This document shows, in pieces, positions 13,607 through 23,180 of a DNA stretch of 64,000 nucleotides. Each line of letters opens with the position of its first letter. The first letter of the stretch is position 1. The position numbers and the translations under genes were made by a program. The notes beneath the pieces were generated by a model. That model was given only the letters and a program-made list of their open reading frames with translations. It did not search any database and was not told where the DNA came from. The stretch comes from an uncultured Poribacteria bacterium (GTDB lineage Bacteria > Poribacteria > WGA-4E > WGA-3G): contig OX639973.1 in assembly GCA_951828385.1 (NCBI GenBank), positions 3,897,200 to 3,961,199 on the forward strand, given 5' to 3'.

Positions 13607-16600
13607 CTACCTTCCCTCTAAAACGTTGAAATAAGCATCTAATCCCTGACGAAATTCCTCTGGCAAGACGCGTCCTGCTTTGCCTGTCGCTTGTCTGGGT
13701 GAACGATTCTCAAGAAAGGCTGTGCCGGTGTCATCCCCAATCCCCATGAGCATCAGAGCGGAAGCCGTTGCCGGTGGTGCTGTCATTACCATTGGCGTAT
13801 TTGGAATTCGGCATGTTTGGAGCAGGATTTCGATGACTTCCGTTATCGCTGCAATCGCCTTGGGACCTGTATCGGGTTCCGCGAGGATGTCTTCAACCTC
13901 ATCCATAACGTCTGCGGCTGCTGTCACCTTCGCGAGTTGCTGTTGGATGAGATTTTCTTCAGCGTTAGGCAGGAGGCTGATTTGGGCTGCGACTTCGCGG
14001 GTATCCTCGGTGAGCGTAATCTGTGTATCGTACAAATCGATACTGCGCTCTGTGTATGCGTCGAGGGTAATCGCTTCTTTCGCCTGCTCAAGTTCGCGCG
14101 TCTCCTCCCGCAATTGGATCTCGCGGTCAATGATACGCAATACTTCCAAGACGATTTCCGGCGGTAGGTTCGGCAATTCCATCATGCCACCTCCTGGCGG
14201 TGGGGCATCAGGGAGTGGATCTACGAGTTGTTCTGCCCATCGATCCAGGGTATCCGCCCAAAATTCCGCCTCAATGGTAGATTGTCCGACGAAATTCTTG
14301 TGAATCGTTTTTGCGATGTCTTGTATCTGATTTGGAACAAGTGCGTCCTGCATCTCTGAAAGCACACGCAAGTAGTTCGGCGAGGGGCGGCGATCGGAAT
14401 AAGCCACCATGTCTTGTATGATAGTGGATACAGCTTCAGACGCATTGGTTTCTCGTTCCGCCAAACGTTCCCGATCAGATTGGTTATTTAAGGCGGCGGT
14501 GCGGTCAAGACCGAAACTATCAAGATTGTTCAGGTCTACCGCGATGTCGATCTGCTTTCGCGAGGCGGCTTTCAATCGCTTCACAAACGTGCTGTTTTCA
14601 AAGCTGACGAGCAACTTGCTCATCTCGTCTGCTAATTTAGCAAAAGCATCCAGCAATTCCTGCTGCTCTTCAACGGCTTCAAGGACGTGATCCGCTGCTT
14701 GAGGTGCCGGTGTCTCTTCGTCTTCTGACTTTTCATTGTCCCTTCCGCTGCCTTTGAGCATAGTTGTAGGAATACGGAGGCCCCCGACGATCTGCGGTGC
14801 CTGTCCTTCCGCTGCGTCTTCAGTCTTGTTGAATCCTGACTCAACGTCAGAGACGGTGGGTGTTGGATTGGCGGGGGTAAAACTGGGTTTACCACCCTGT
14901 GGCTGTTTGCTGCGGTTTACGCTGACCCCTTTACCGGGTTTGTTCGGATCTTCTGGAATTTCATCCAAACTTTCAGGCGGCACAATACTGTCAGGTCCGT
15001 ACTTCTCCACCTTTGCCGAGTCGTTCGGTTCGCCTTCCGTAGACCTACCTTGTCCCTGTGCTGCTTGCCCCCCCTGCGCTTCGCTATCGGTAGGTTCACC
15101 AGTGGAAGCGGGTTCAGCAGGTGCCCCCGGTGCCTCAGCAGCACGCGAAAGCAAATCTGCGACAGAAGGCATTCTTTGTCCAGCGATTTCATCTAACTGC
15201 TCAATTATATCTCCCCACGCCTCCAGTTGTTCTGCATCAAATTCTTCATTCTTTGCTGCTTCTTGAACTAACTCTGTGCCGGTTTCGACCAGGCTGTCAA
15301 GTCTTGCTGCGTTGGCACGTTCTGCGGCAGCTTGTTCTTGGATTCTCTTGCGCTGCGCGGGATCGTCAAGTGTCTCTGGTGACAGGTCACGTAGTTCGCG
15401 GTTGATTTGATGGAGCTGTAACTCTTTGTCGTGGACATCCTTTGCGGCACCCGTCCAGAGTTGCATCTGTCCGACTAACCACTTGAAGTGTTCTGATGGC
15501 GTAAGCACATGGAGGACGAGGTGCGACGAATAGATGCGATCACGGTTCGGTAGATAGTCCTCTGCATAGGCACGCAGCCGGAGGCTCTGCGGTTTCACAC
15601 GCTCACGTTTCGGCGAAAATGTGGCAGCGACGGTCACGGTGTCCGCTGTCGGTGTCCCTGCGGATACTATCTTCTCACCGCTGGTGGGTTCGGGGTTGTG
15701 AATCGGATTGCGGATACCTTCCCATTCTAAACCGATCCGTTTGACACCGAAATCGTCCGCTGCCTGAATTTCAAAAGCAAGCACTTCATTAGAAATAACG
15801 ACTTGATTGTTCTTTAATTTGTTTAAAGCGACCGTTGGGGCTTCATCATTGAGTGCCTCAAACCGTAGCACTTGTGGTTCACGTGCGGCGAGTCCGAAGC
15901 GATCCCGCCATGTCAGGTGCATTTCTGTCGTCGTCTCTACCGCTATCGGTTCGGTCATCACGCGCGCACCCTCCACTTTTTGGGGACGGTTGTTCAAAGT
16001 TGCTTCTGACAGTTCACGTGTAGTTATGGCTTCTAAAGTGGCAGTACTGCCCTTGACTAAGTTCACGATTCCGCCGCGCACATCATCGATGCGTGGTTCT
16101 TGGTGTTGTAGATAGTCGGGCAATTGGACTTTAGCCGTGAGATCTTTGAGTGCAGGGCGCAATTTGGGTTCGACTGGAATAGAACGGCGTGCGTCTCCAA
16201 CTCGGAGTGCGACGCTTCCCTCCTTGGTTTGCGGCGGTACCTGAAATTTGTAGGATGCCCCGTCGCGTTCGGCAACGATGGGTGTCTGATCAGCGTATTG
16301 TGCCTCACCCGACTCAGGTTTCCAAGGAGAATCCTCTTTAAGACGGGTTTCAACATCGAAAGGTTCCGCATAAGCGACGACGCGAGGATCGGCGTTCCCT
16401 TCCAACTGGGCGAAAGTATACCGCTCCACGTCCCGCCATGGGGTCAACCATCGAGCGAGTGTATTCCGACTCGTTGCAGGAATCACAAGGATCCCGATGA
16501 TAACCAGTATTATAGGGACACCTGCCGCATAAGCCCAACGGCGATGTCGAGGATTCGGAACGGCATCTGCCAGATTGTGTTTGGCTACTTCTTCATCAAC

Positions 16601-17026
16601 TTGACGCATGGCAGCTGCAACCAAGGCAGGACTGGACGACTGGTCTGACCTATTGGCAGCGAGTTCCACGATGCCGAGTACGTGATCGCCGAAACGTGGA
16701 AACTTATGCTGCAACAGCCGGGCGATGCCTTCCAAGCTCCGATGTCGCCACACCCAATTATAGTACTTTAGCGGCAAAAAGAACACCATCCCTACCATTC
16801 CAGTGAGTAGGATAAGTACCCGCAAAAGCATAGGTGTATCAAACAAACGGTCTAAGCCAAACACGACAAGATACGAAATCATGATGCCGAAGATCGCCGC
16901 CAGTGTTCCTTCGGCGAGCTTGATTATCCATACCCTTTTCCTATACTGTTCCAATGCGTCCTGCATACGCGGCGGTAAGCCAACCGTATTTTTTTCTGAT
17001 CTTGTTTTTTCTTGTGTCTGGTTCAT
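13607..17026 (-). CDS. DUF4175-like large membrane protein of the MoxR/VWA cluster
   Basis: 1139 residues. Two transmembrane segments near the N-terminus (about 34-55 and 65-85) and a third near 170-190 are followed by a long extracytoplasmic part with Ig-like strands. Next comes a low-complexity Glu/Pro/Gly linker (about 650-770), then a long helical/coiled-coil tail. The layout resembles DUF4175 proteins that accompany MoxR-DUF58-BatA-VWA sets in planctomycete-like genomes. A scaffold role across the membrane is inferred; its biochemistry is unknown. It is the last gene of the minus-strand cluster and is bracketed by duplicated spacer sequences. Confidence 0.75.
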   Translation of the reverse strand: MNQTQEKTRSEKNTVGLPPRMQDALEQYRKRVWIIKLAEGTLAAIFGIMISYLVVFGLDRLFDTPMLLRVLILLTGMVGMVFFLPLKYYNWVWRHRSLEGIARLLQHKFPRFGDHVLGIVELAANRSDQSSSPALVAAAMRQVDEEVAKHNLADAVPNPRHRRWAYAAGVPIILVIIGILVIPATSRNTLARWLTPWRDVERYTFAQLEGNADPRVVAYAEPFDVETRLKEDSPWKPESGEAQYADQTPIVAERDGASYKFQVPPQTKEGSVALRVGDARRSIPVEPKLRPALKDLTAKVQLPDYLQHQEPRIDDVRGGIVNLVKGSTATLEAITTRELSEATLNNRPQKVEGARVMTEPIAVETTTEMHLTWRDRFGLAAREPQVLRFEALNDEAPTVALNKLKNNQVVISNEVLAFEIQAADDFGVKRIGLEWEGIRNPIHNPEPTSGEKIVSAGTPTADTVTVAATFSPKRERVKPQSLRLRAYAEDYLPNRDRIYSSHLVLHVLTPSEHFKWLVGQMQLWTGAAKDVHDKELQLHQINRELRDLSPETLDDPAQRKRIQEQAAAERANAARLDSLVETGTELVQEAAKNEEFDAEQLEAWGDIIEQLDEIAGQRMPSVADLLSRAAEAPGAPAEPASTGEPTDSEAQGGQAAQGQGRSTEGEPNDSAKVEKYGPDSIVPPESLDEIPEDPNKPGKGVSVNRSKQPQGGKPSFTPANPTPTVSDVESGFNKTEDAAEGQAPQIVGGLRIPTTMLKGSGRDNEKSEDEETPAPQAADHVLEAVEEQQELLDAFAKLADEMSKLLVSFENSTFVKRLKAASRKQIDIAVDLNNLDSFGLDRTAALNNQSDRERLAERETNASEAVSTIIQDMVAYSDRRPSPNYLRVLSEMQDALVPNQIQDIAKTIHKNFVGQSTIEAEFWADTLDRWAEQLVDPLPDAPPPGGGMMELPNLPPEIVLEVLRIIDREIQLREETRELEQAKEAITLDAYTERSIDLYDTQITLTEDTREVAAQISLLPNAEENLIQQQLAKVTAAADVMDEVEDILAEPDTGPKAIAAITEVIEILLQTCRIPNTPMVMTAPPATASALMLMGIGDDTGTAFLENRSPRQATGKAGRVLPEEFRQGLDAYFNVLEGR

Positions 17027-17380
17027 CAGAAATCTCCTTTTTTAGTTTCCAGTGAGTCAGTTACCAGTTACCAGTTACCAGTTACCAGTTACCAGTAAAG
17101 ACGCAAGCAAGAATAGTTTAGAGTTGCCAGTACCCAGTTTCCACTTAATACGAGGATACGCTCTATTTTTCTGAGGATCCCTCTTAACTGGCGACTGGCC
17201 ACTGGTGACTGTTGACTTCAAAGCCTCTTTTCTTCTCTGGCTACTGGTGACTGGTCACTGTTAACTCCTTTTTCCAGTTAAAGAGGTTCTGCCTTTCCAA
17301 AAGGATGTTGATGAAGCGTAGGTTTCCCTCTTAACTGGCCACTGGTGACTGGTTACTGGTTACTGATACACTGGTTACTT
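17027..17380. repeat. Heptamer STRR region
   Basis: CCAGTTA is repeated at least four times near 17060-17095. Further ACTGGCGACTGGCCACTGG and ACTGGTGACTGGTCACTG runs follow to 17375. A segment of about 120 bp (17098-17230) duplicates 13438-13555. No gene is seen. Confidence 0.8.
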
Positions 17381-18382
17381 TTATATCCACCCGTCATCGA
17401 TCATTAATGTCAATGGGGATTCCATCTCTTCAAGGGGTAGATGAATCCGTTGTCGTTTCCGAGACGATTCATAAATTGCCATAAGGAGTTCTAAGGAGGC
17501 GTATCCTTGAAAGCCACTTGAACAGTGTTCTCGATTCTCATTGATGGCTTCAATCAGGTCTTGTACAGGGCTAATTTCCGAAGGTAATTCCGTTGTCATC
17601 CACGCGCCTCCGGAGTGTTGGTTACGGATACGGAGTGCCGGTCCACCTGGCGCCGATAGTTCAATCTCACCTTCTGTCCCATAGCAGTAGATATGATGAT
17701 AACCGGGTGCCGTGTCGCTACCGGATTCGATGATCCCTCGTACATTGTCTTCAAATTTGAAGTACCCGATCGCGAAATTTTCGGAGTGCAAATCATATTT
17801 GGTCGGCGTGCCGATCCGTTCGATTTGACCGATCACCCAGCTCACCGGACGGTCCCCGTAAATAAATCGCATCAGATCAACGGTATGTGTGGCATTGTCC
17901 TTCAGGTCGCCCCCGCCACAGATGGCGTGAATTCGGAAGATTTCACCGATTTGACCTTCGGCAATCATCTGTTTTGCGACGACATAGGGCGCGTTAAACC
18001 GCAGCTGATGGTCAATCGCTAATTTCACATTGTGCTGTGAACACGTCTCAAGCATCTCCCGCGCCTGTCCGAGATTTTCCGCCATCGGTTTTTCAGAAAG
18101 AATCCCTTTCACACCACGCTTTGCGACTTCAATCACGACCGGGGCGTGCATTTTCGGACGCGTACAGACCGAAACAATATCAATATCTTCGGTCTCGAGC
18201 ATCTCAATGTAATCGGTATACTGCTTTTCGACCTCGTATTGTTCGCCGTAGGCTTTCACGCGCGCTGGGTCAATGTCGGAAATTGCAGTGAGTGTTGCTC
18301 TCGGTTCCTTCAAATACCATCCAGTGTGCATGTGAGAGATACCACCGCAACCGACTACTGCTACTTTATAGTTCTTGCTCAT
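17381..18382 (-). CDS. Gfo/Idh/MocA-family oxidoreductase
   Basis: 333 residues starting MSKNYKVAVVGCGGISHMHTG, an N-terminal Rossmann fold with the GCGGIS nucleotide loop. The family motif SEKPMAENL follows near residue 97, with the Lys usually involved in catalysis. The C-terminal half is the alpha/beta domain that shapes the sugar pocket. Members oxidise or epimerise sugars, inositols and sugar nucleotides with NAD(P). The actual substrate cannot be read. It lies between two genes of the MoxR cluster, set off by repeat-filled spacers, and is likely cytosolic. Confidence 0.88.
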   Translation of the reverse strand: MSKNYKVAVVGCGGISHMHTGWYLKEPRATLTAISDIDPARVKAYGEQYEVEKQYTDYIEMLETEDIDIVSVCTRPKMHAPVVIEVAKRGVKGILSEKPMAENLGQAREMLETCSQHNVKLAIDHQLRFNAPYVVAKQMIAEGQIGEIFRIHAICGGGDLKDNATHTVDLMRFIYGDRPVSWVIGQIERIGTPTKYDLHSENFAIGYFKFEDNVRGIIESGSDTAPGYHHIYCYGTEGEIELSAPGGPALRIRNQHSGGAWMTTELPSEISPVQDLIEAINENREHCSSGFQGYASLELLMAIYESSRKRQRIHLPLEEMESPLTLMIDDGWI

Positions 18383-18507
18383 GAGAATAGATTCCTTCTG
18401 CTTCAGAATTGGTCGTTGGTTATCGGCTTGGCTTCCTGATTCACTTCCTGATGGTATATAATACCATGTTTTATGGAACGTGTCTATTTGATTTTAGGTA
18501 GACGCTA

Positions 18508-20715
18508 TTACACTGCGCCGTTCATTTTTCTTGCAACCCAAAACGCTCCGAGTAGAAAAACTAAGATACCTGCCCAGATTGGGTGCGCCCATAGCCGCGT
18601 GCGATGCACCGTCGGTGCTGGCTCTGGCAAGGCGGCGAGGTGCTCGAGTAGACTCGGCACTTCAGAAACCGGTACCAACTTGCCTTCGGTAATCTTAGCG
18701 ATTTCGTCTAATACATCAAAACGAGCCAAACGTCCTTGTTGTTCCCGATTTAAGCCTTGCACTGATAGATCCGTCTGAACAGAGGCACCGGTTTCGCTAC
18801 TACTCGCAACGAGGCGATAGTTACCGGGTTCTTTCGGCACAAACGAACCCACGAACAAGCCTGCTAAATCTTCCGTACCGGGTTGGAGTCGGATTGTCTG
18901 CGTTTTGCCCGATGGCGAAATCGCCTGTACCACAACCGAACCGCTATCTAAGGGGCCGCCCACGTTGTCAATAGCGTTGGCATTTAACGTCAACACGTCA
19001 TCGACGGTGGGTCGGTCGGGTGAGTAGAACAGCCGTATTGCTTCACTTTGTGCCATCTGTCGTCGGTATGCCATCCACCGTGCGACTTGACTCCAGAAGC
19101 GATAGTGGTACTTATCCTCAACACCGTGCCGCCACCGCCAAGCACTGTCTGTCCCCATAAAAAGGACTTTACCGGCACCAAACGTCTTGGTCACGATTAA
19201 TGGCACGCGCCCGGAGGCAGTCGCGACCTGATCGTGGACTGCGAGCGTCTCGGTGCCAGCCTTGGCGCGCTTGACTCCGGTGTGCCAGAAAAACCCCGGT
19301 AACTTGCGCCACACTTCGCCGTTGTCTTGGTCGGTATCTCCGAGACGGGTTAGCAAACTGCGCTGCCCTGATGCAGTGAGTGCGAAATATCCTTGTATAT
19401 TCGAGCCGACACCTTGCGGTGTTGCTGGGTCCAAGACCACAGGATAGAGGTCAGCAAGCGGACCGCCAATCAACGTATCGTGAGACCCTGAGCGTCCCGG
19501 CATAAAAACGATACCTGAAGCTTGGGCACTGACTAACTTCCGTAATTCCCGTACGTGTTCGACTGTTAATTGGTCATCTTTCACACCGACATCGCCAAGA
19601 AACACTACGTCATAACGGCTCAGTTCCCTCGCGTCAGGAAAACGTTTAATATAAGTGCGACCACCACCGACATTTGGCAGCTCTGGATGAAAGAGGAGAC
19701 ATGTTACTTCAACGCCAGGATCCCGTTCTAAAGCGTTCCGTAGGTATCGATACTCCCACCGCGGATACGATTCGATAACAAGGACTTTCAATTGTTCCTC
19801 GCGTATTGATATCGGTGCGGAGATCTCATTATTTTCGGGGATCAATTCCTCGGCATCCGGTGCGACACGCAGGTTTAACGTATAGTTCTCTGTTGCTGGG
19901 GGTGTCCAGACAATATTATCTTGTGCTTGACTCATAGCAGGAACGCTGACAACTTTGGTAACCGTCGCCTCATTATTGACCCTGAGTGTAACACTCACGT
20001 CCCGGTCCTGCCCCAAAGTGCTACGGACAACAAATGGAATGCGCAGCTGCTTATTTGTCACCCCAAAAGTCGGCGCGTCCATCCTGACCAACTCGATATC
20101 CGGTAGTGGTACCTTACTACCGACCCCTACTGCGAAGACGGGAATCCCTTTCATCCGAAACCGTGTGGCTGCCTCCACCGGGGAGTTGCCGACATTCCAA
20201 TCGCCATCCGATAGCAGCACCACACCGCGAAGATTGGTCTGATTGTCCAGAACGTGTGACAGTCCAGCATTCAAATCTGTTGCTTCTTCTGCTGGGTCCA
20301 ACTGTGAAGAGAACGGTTCAAACACCACATTGAGATCGCTCGCCTCTGTGGGTTTCCAGACTTCCTCAGACATCAGCGGTTGAATTGTTTCAGCGCGGCT
20401 CTTGCGTTCGCCGGAGAGATCTTGGCCCTCAAAGACATCCCGTGTCTCCATACTTTTCGATTGGTCCCAGAGCACCGCGAGCGTTGAACGTCGATCTGGC
20501 GGTTGTATCTTCAACCATTCGGGTTGATTCAGCGTGGTGACCACTAAACAGACCAGTACAAACCGCAGCAATTCAAGCCACCCTGTTTGCATGCGATACC
20601 CGCTGCGGTGCCATGCTAACCAGCATAGGACACCGGTCACAGCCACGATAAACAGTCCTAAGACCATGATGGAGCTGCTTGAGAGAAATTCGAGGTTTCC
20701 CTGTTGTTCTTGCAT
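18508..20715 (-). CDS. Membrane VWA / glutamine-amidotransferase-like protein
   Basis: 735 residues. Two N-terminal membrane spans (about 13-35 and 45-66) and one at the C-terminus (about 708-728) place the bulk outside the cytoplasm or across the membrane. A von Willebrand A-like region shows DQSKSM (MIDAS-type DxSxS) and GVVLLSDGDWN. It is followed by Ig-like strands and a domain with LVIESYPRWEYRYLRNAL and GIVFMPG of the GATase1-like fold common in this family. It has the BatA-style composition expected beside MoxR and DUF58 genes and is likely part of a membrane-associated metal/protein assembly or stress complex. Confidence 0.8.
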   Translation of the reverse strand: MQEQQGNLEFLSSSSIMVLGLFIVAVTGVLCWLAWHRSGYRMQTGWLELLRFVLVCLVVTTLNQPEWLKIQPPDRRSTLAVLWDQSKSMETRDVFEGQDLSGERKSRAETIQPLMSEEVWKPTEASDLNVVFEPFSSQLDPAEEATDLNAGLSHVLDNQTNLRGVVLLSDGDWNVGNSPVEAATRFRMKGIPVFAVGVGSKVPLPDIELVRMDAPTFGVTNKQLRIPFVVRSTLGQDRDVSVTLRVNNEATVTKVVSVPAMSQAQDNIVWTPPATENYTLNLRVAPDAEELIPENNEISAPISIREEQLKVLVIESYPRWEYRYLRNALERDPGVEVTCLLFHPELPNVGGGRTYIKRFPDARELSRYDVVFLGDVGVKDDQLTVEHVRELRKLVSAQASGIVFMPGRSGSHDTLIGGPLADLYPVVLDPATPQGVGSNIQGYFALTASGQRSLLTRLGDTDQDNGEVWRKLPGFFWHTGVKRAKAGTETLAVHDQVATASGRVPLIVTKTFGAGKVLFMGTDSAWRWRHGVEDKYHYRFWSQVARWMAYRRQMAQSEAIRLFYSPDRPTVDDVLTLNANAIDNVGGPLDSGSVVVQAISPSGKTQTIRLQPGTEDLAGLFVGSFVPKEPGNYRLVASSSETGASVQTDLSVQGLNREQQGRLARFDVLDEIAKITEGKLVPVSEVPSLLEHLAALPEPAPTVHRTRLWAHPIWAGILVFLLGAFWVARKMNGAV

Positions 20716-21011
20716 CTTACGCCTCCCGTTACTGGTTGTCAGTTGTCGGTTATCAGTTAAGAAGCTGCCATCTATAGTAAAACCTATAATTAATTGGGCA
20801 CTCTCAAACAGTCTGAATGCCTATGACAGGCATTCAGACTGGCACAAACTAAAAGTTTATGCTACGAATATGTCTATTTATTTTTAGGATTCACTATAAT
20901 AACACATTCTTTAACTTTAACCACCAACTCTACTCCGTTATAAATGTTAAAGCACGAGTTGATGGTTAAAACTGAAAGGTTTGCGCAGCAAACCGTACTG
21001 ATAACTACTTT
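20716..21011. other. Intergenic with MITE A and heptamers, no gene
   Basis: GGTTGTCAGTTGTCGGTTATCAG-like repeats lie at the left end and MITE family A copy 3 occupies 20773-20898. The remainder shows no coding potential or RNA signature. Confidence 0.5.
20773..20898 (+). mobile_element. 126-bp MITE family A, copy 3
   Basis: TATAGTAAAAC...TTCACTATA termini, the internal hairpin AGTCTGAATGCCT-ATGAC-AGGCATTCAGACT, and a degraded REP palindrome (CACAAACTAAAAGTTTATGCTAC). Same orientation and order as the copy at 13105, without the 30-bp expansion. Confidence 0.75.
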
Positions 21012-23048
21012 CTACTCTGTGCTGCCATCTGCGACTGCGAGGTCGATGAGCGGGCTGCTCTCAATTTTTCGGCTTGGTAAACTTAGGGCTGCCTCTAAAA
21101 TGAGTGCTAACGCCATTGCGATGAGAAAGATACGCCAGAGTTCACTTGCTAAGGCGGATGTGTCTCCGACATCAACATCAATTCTTCGGTACGACAGTCC
21201 ATCAAACAACGCATCTACCGTCTCAACAGACGATGTCTTGGCATTGTCCTCAGCGTGGCTGCGGTTCACGGCTACCCAATATTCTCCTTCACGATAGACC
21301 CCGGCATGCAATTCGCGCTGTGAAAGGGTCGCTGTATTGTGGGGGCTGGGTAACCCAGCCCCTACTACCGATTCCCACTGCTCTCGGTCTGCAAGCACAC
21401 CAACGCCAGCATCGCGTTGCGCTGCGGCGGCCAATGTGAGACACCCTTCGGTCAATGCCCGCTGTAGCATGATATAAAACACGATACCGTCCCGCTCGAG
21501 AGAAGAGTATTGTGCTGTGGGCAGCGTACTACAGAAATAAATTGCGCCGTGATCCGTAGGCACACGGGTTAATAAGGGGGTCTCATCGTCAAACCTTGCC
21601 AACGGTGTTCCAGTACTCTCAAGGGTTCGGTAACGATAGGTGCGGAGTCCGTTCAAAGGCAGGGCATCCCCGCTCTCCACATATGCCAGCAGATCGGCAT
21701 CGCCACGCCACCATGCGACTTTGGCGACCTCCTTACTGTCAGCGGACTGCCAGTCGCCCCAGTGTGAGTCGAACAGTTGTTCACCGGCGTTCTGTGCCGG
21801 TGGAAAGAACATAACCGCACGCCCGCTGTTGACGAAATGTTCAATCTGTTCCGCTACCAACCCACTCGGTAGTGCCCCTTGCCAGATCAAAAGTCCCGTG
21901 CTTTCCCAGTCAATCTCTGCGACTCGGTTTACAGGCATCATATCTGCATGGTGTTGGAGTCGAGGATCCAATGGAATAGCGAGTGCCCGGCGGAACGCTT
22001 CGCCGATCCTTTTATCATCACTGACGACGACTGTCTTTCGCACCGGTGGTTCTGAAAAGACGAAGAAAAACCGATTGTCCAAAGGGTTCGCATCCCCCGG
22101 TAAGCTTACGGATCCCCAACCTGAACTGAGTTTGGTATCAATAGGGATACGGTGTCCTTGTAAAGAGGCACCGAGTGTGTCCAGCTCCACTTCAACGACA
22201 GACTGGATGTTGTTGACTTCAAACTCAATTGGTACGCGCCGCGTGCCGCTGCTATTCCCGTTGGTCCGCACCATTACATCAAGAATAAGTTCCGCATCAT
22301 TGCCACGTTTCCACCGTTGCACGTTTTCTACCCTTACGGACAGGTTGTTTGAAGGCGGATCTGTGTATGCCAATAAGAAATGATGCACACCCTCTAACTG
22401 TGCAAACGCTTGGCGCATCGCGTTCCAACGACCGCTGTGAACATCCCAATCGTTCTCGTTCAAGTCCGAACAGATCCATATTTCGGCGCGTCCCGATTCA
22501 TTTGCTTTGAGGTACGTTAGTGCCGTTTCAAGCATACTTGGGATATTTGCGCTGGTGGCACTTGCGCCGGTCATAGGTAGGTTCAATAGTGCCTTCGGTG
22601 AATCCACTTCCTGCATCTGGCCGCTGGCACTATCAATCAGAAGTAGGTGTGTTCCGTAATCACCTTGTTCCAGCAATTGTGCGAGTCTCTTCAGTGCCGT
22701 GGATCTTTTTGACTCACCTGCCTGTAGGTCTTGCATCTCCATACTGGCGGAGCGATCGAGAAGAATCAGCGTGGCATCCGGCTTACTCAATCCGACGCTT
22801 CCTAACCATCCGCCGGAGAGGGGTCGGCTGATGGCGAAAATCAAAGCCCCGATAGCGAGTACGCGCATGAGTAGGATAAGAAGATGCCGAAGGCGTGCCA
22901 TGCCTCTGCTCATACGCTTCGCACGCATTAAGAACATCATCGCCGCCCAAGGAATTGTACGGTGCCGTTGCTGATTGATTAAATGGATGATGATCGGCAA
23001 CGCCATCAAGGGGAGCGCGATGAGTGCTAAGGGTTGCAGAAAACTCAT
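21012..23048 (-). CDS. BatA-type aerotolerance/VWA membrane protein
   Basis: 678 residues. The N-terminus MSFLQPLALIALPLMALPII with HLINQQRHRTIPWAAMMFL is the BatA N-terminal module, with membrane spans near 5-25 and 57-80. A VWA region follows with LLDRSASM (MIDAS) near residue 95. The rest is beta-rich with a C-terminal membrane span near 640-660. Partner of MoxR and DUF58 proteins. A perfect 27-nt palindrome (21339-21365) of the GTAG...CTAC type lies in frame and adds nine codons (VGAGLPSP region) near residue 565, which looks like a tolerated insertion. Confidence 0.82.
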   Translation of the reverse strand: MSFLQPLALIALPLMALPIIIHLINQQRHRTIPWAAMMFLMRAKRMSRGMARLRHLLILLMRVLAIGALIFAISRPLSGGWLGSVGLSKPDATLILLDRSASMEMQDLQAGESKRSTALKRLAQLLEQGDYGTHLLLIDSASGQMQEVDSPKALLNLPMTGASATSANIPSMLETALTYLKANESGRAEIWICSDLNENDWDVHSGRWNAMRQAFAQLEGVHHFLLAYTDPPSNNLSVRVENVQRWKRGNDAELILDVMVRTNGNSSGTRRVPIEFEVNNIQSVVEVELDTLGASLQGHRIPIDTKLSSGWGSVSLPGDANPLDNRFFFVFSEPPVRKTVVVSDDKRIGEAFRRALAIPLDPRLQHHADMMPVNRVAEIDWESTGLLIWQGALPSGLVAEQIEHFVNSGRAVMFFPPAQNAGEQLFDSHWGDWQSADSKEVAKVAWWRGDADLLAYVESGDALPLNGLRTYRYRTLESTGTPLARFDDETPLLTRVPTDHGAIYFCSTLPTAQYSSLERDGIVFYIMLQRALTEGCLTLAAAAQRDAGVGVLADREQWESVVGAGLPSPHNTATLSQRELHAGVYREGEYWVAVNRSHAEDNAKTSSVETVDALFDGLSYRRIDVDVGDTSALASELWRIFLIAMALALILEAALSLPSRKIESSPLIDLAVADGSTE
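21339..21365. repeat. 27-nt palindrome inside a coding gene (family 2)
   Basis: Core GGGGCTGGGT-A-ACCCAGCCCC, bounded by GTG and TAC. It belongs to the same 27-nt family as 40369-40395 and 51405-51431. It is read through in frame by the BatA-type gene. Confidence 0.85.
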
Positions 23049-23180
23049 ATTTTCTATTAGTTTTCAGTTATCGGTTTTCAGTTATCAGTTAAAGAGTTCC
23101 ACGCTAATGCGTTCTTCTCTTTCTGAAAACTGAAAGATTTTTTCGTAGAAAAAATCGTACTGACGACTGATAACTACTCC
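23049..23180. repeat. Heptamer repeats between BatA-type and DUF58 genes
   Basis: Repeated TTTTCAGTTATC-type units near 23058-23090 and CTGAAAA...CTGATAAC near 23125-23172, of the same STRR class as elsewhere. Confidence 0.6.
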
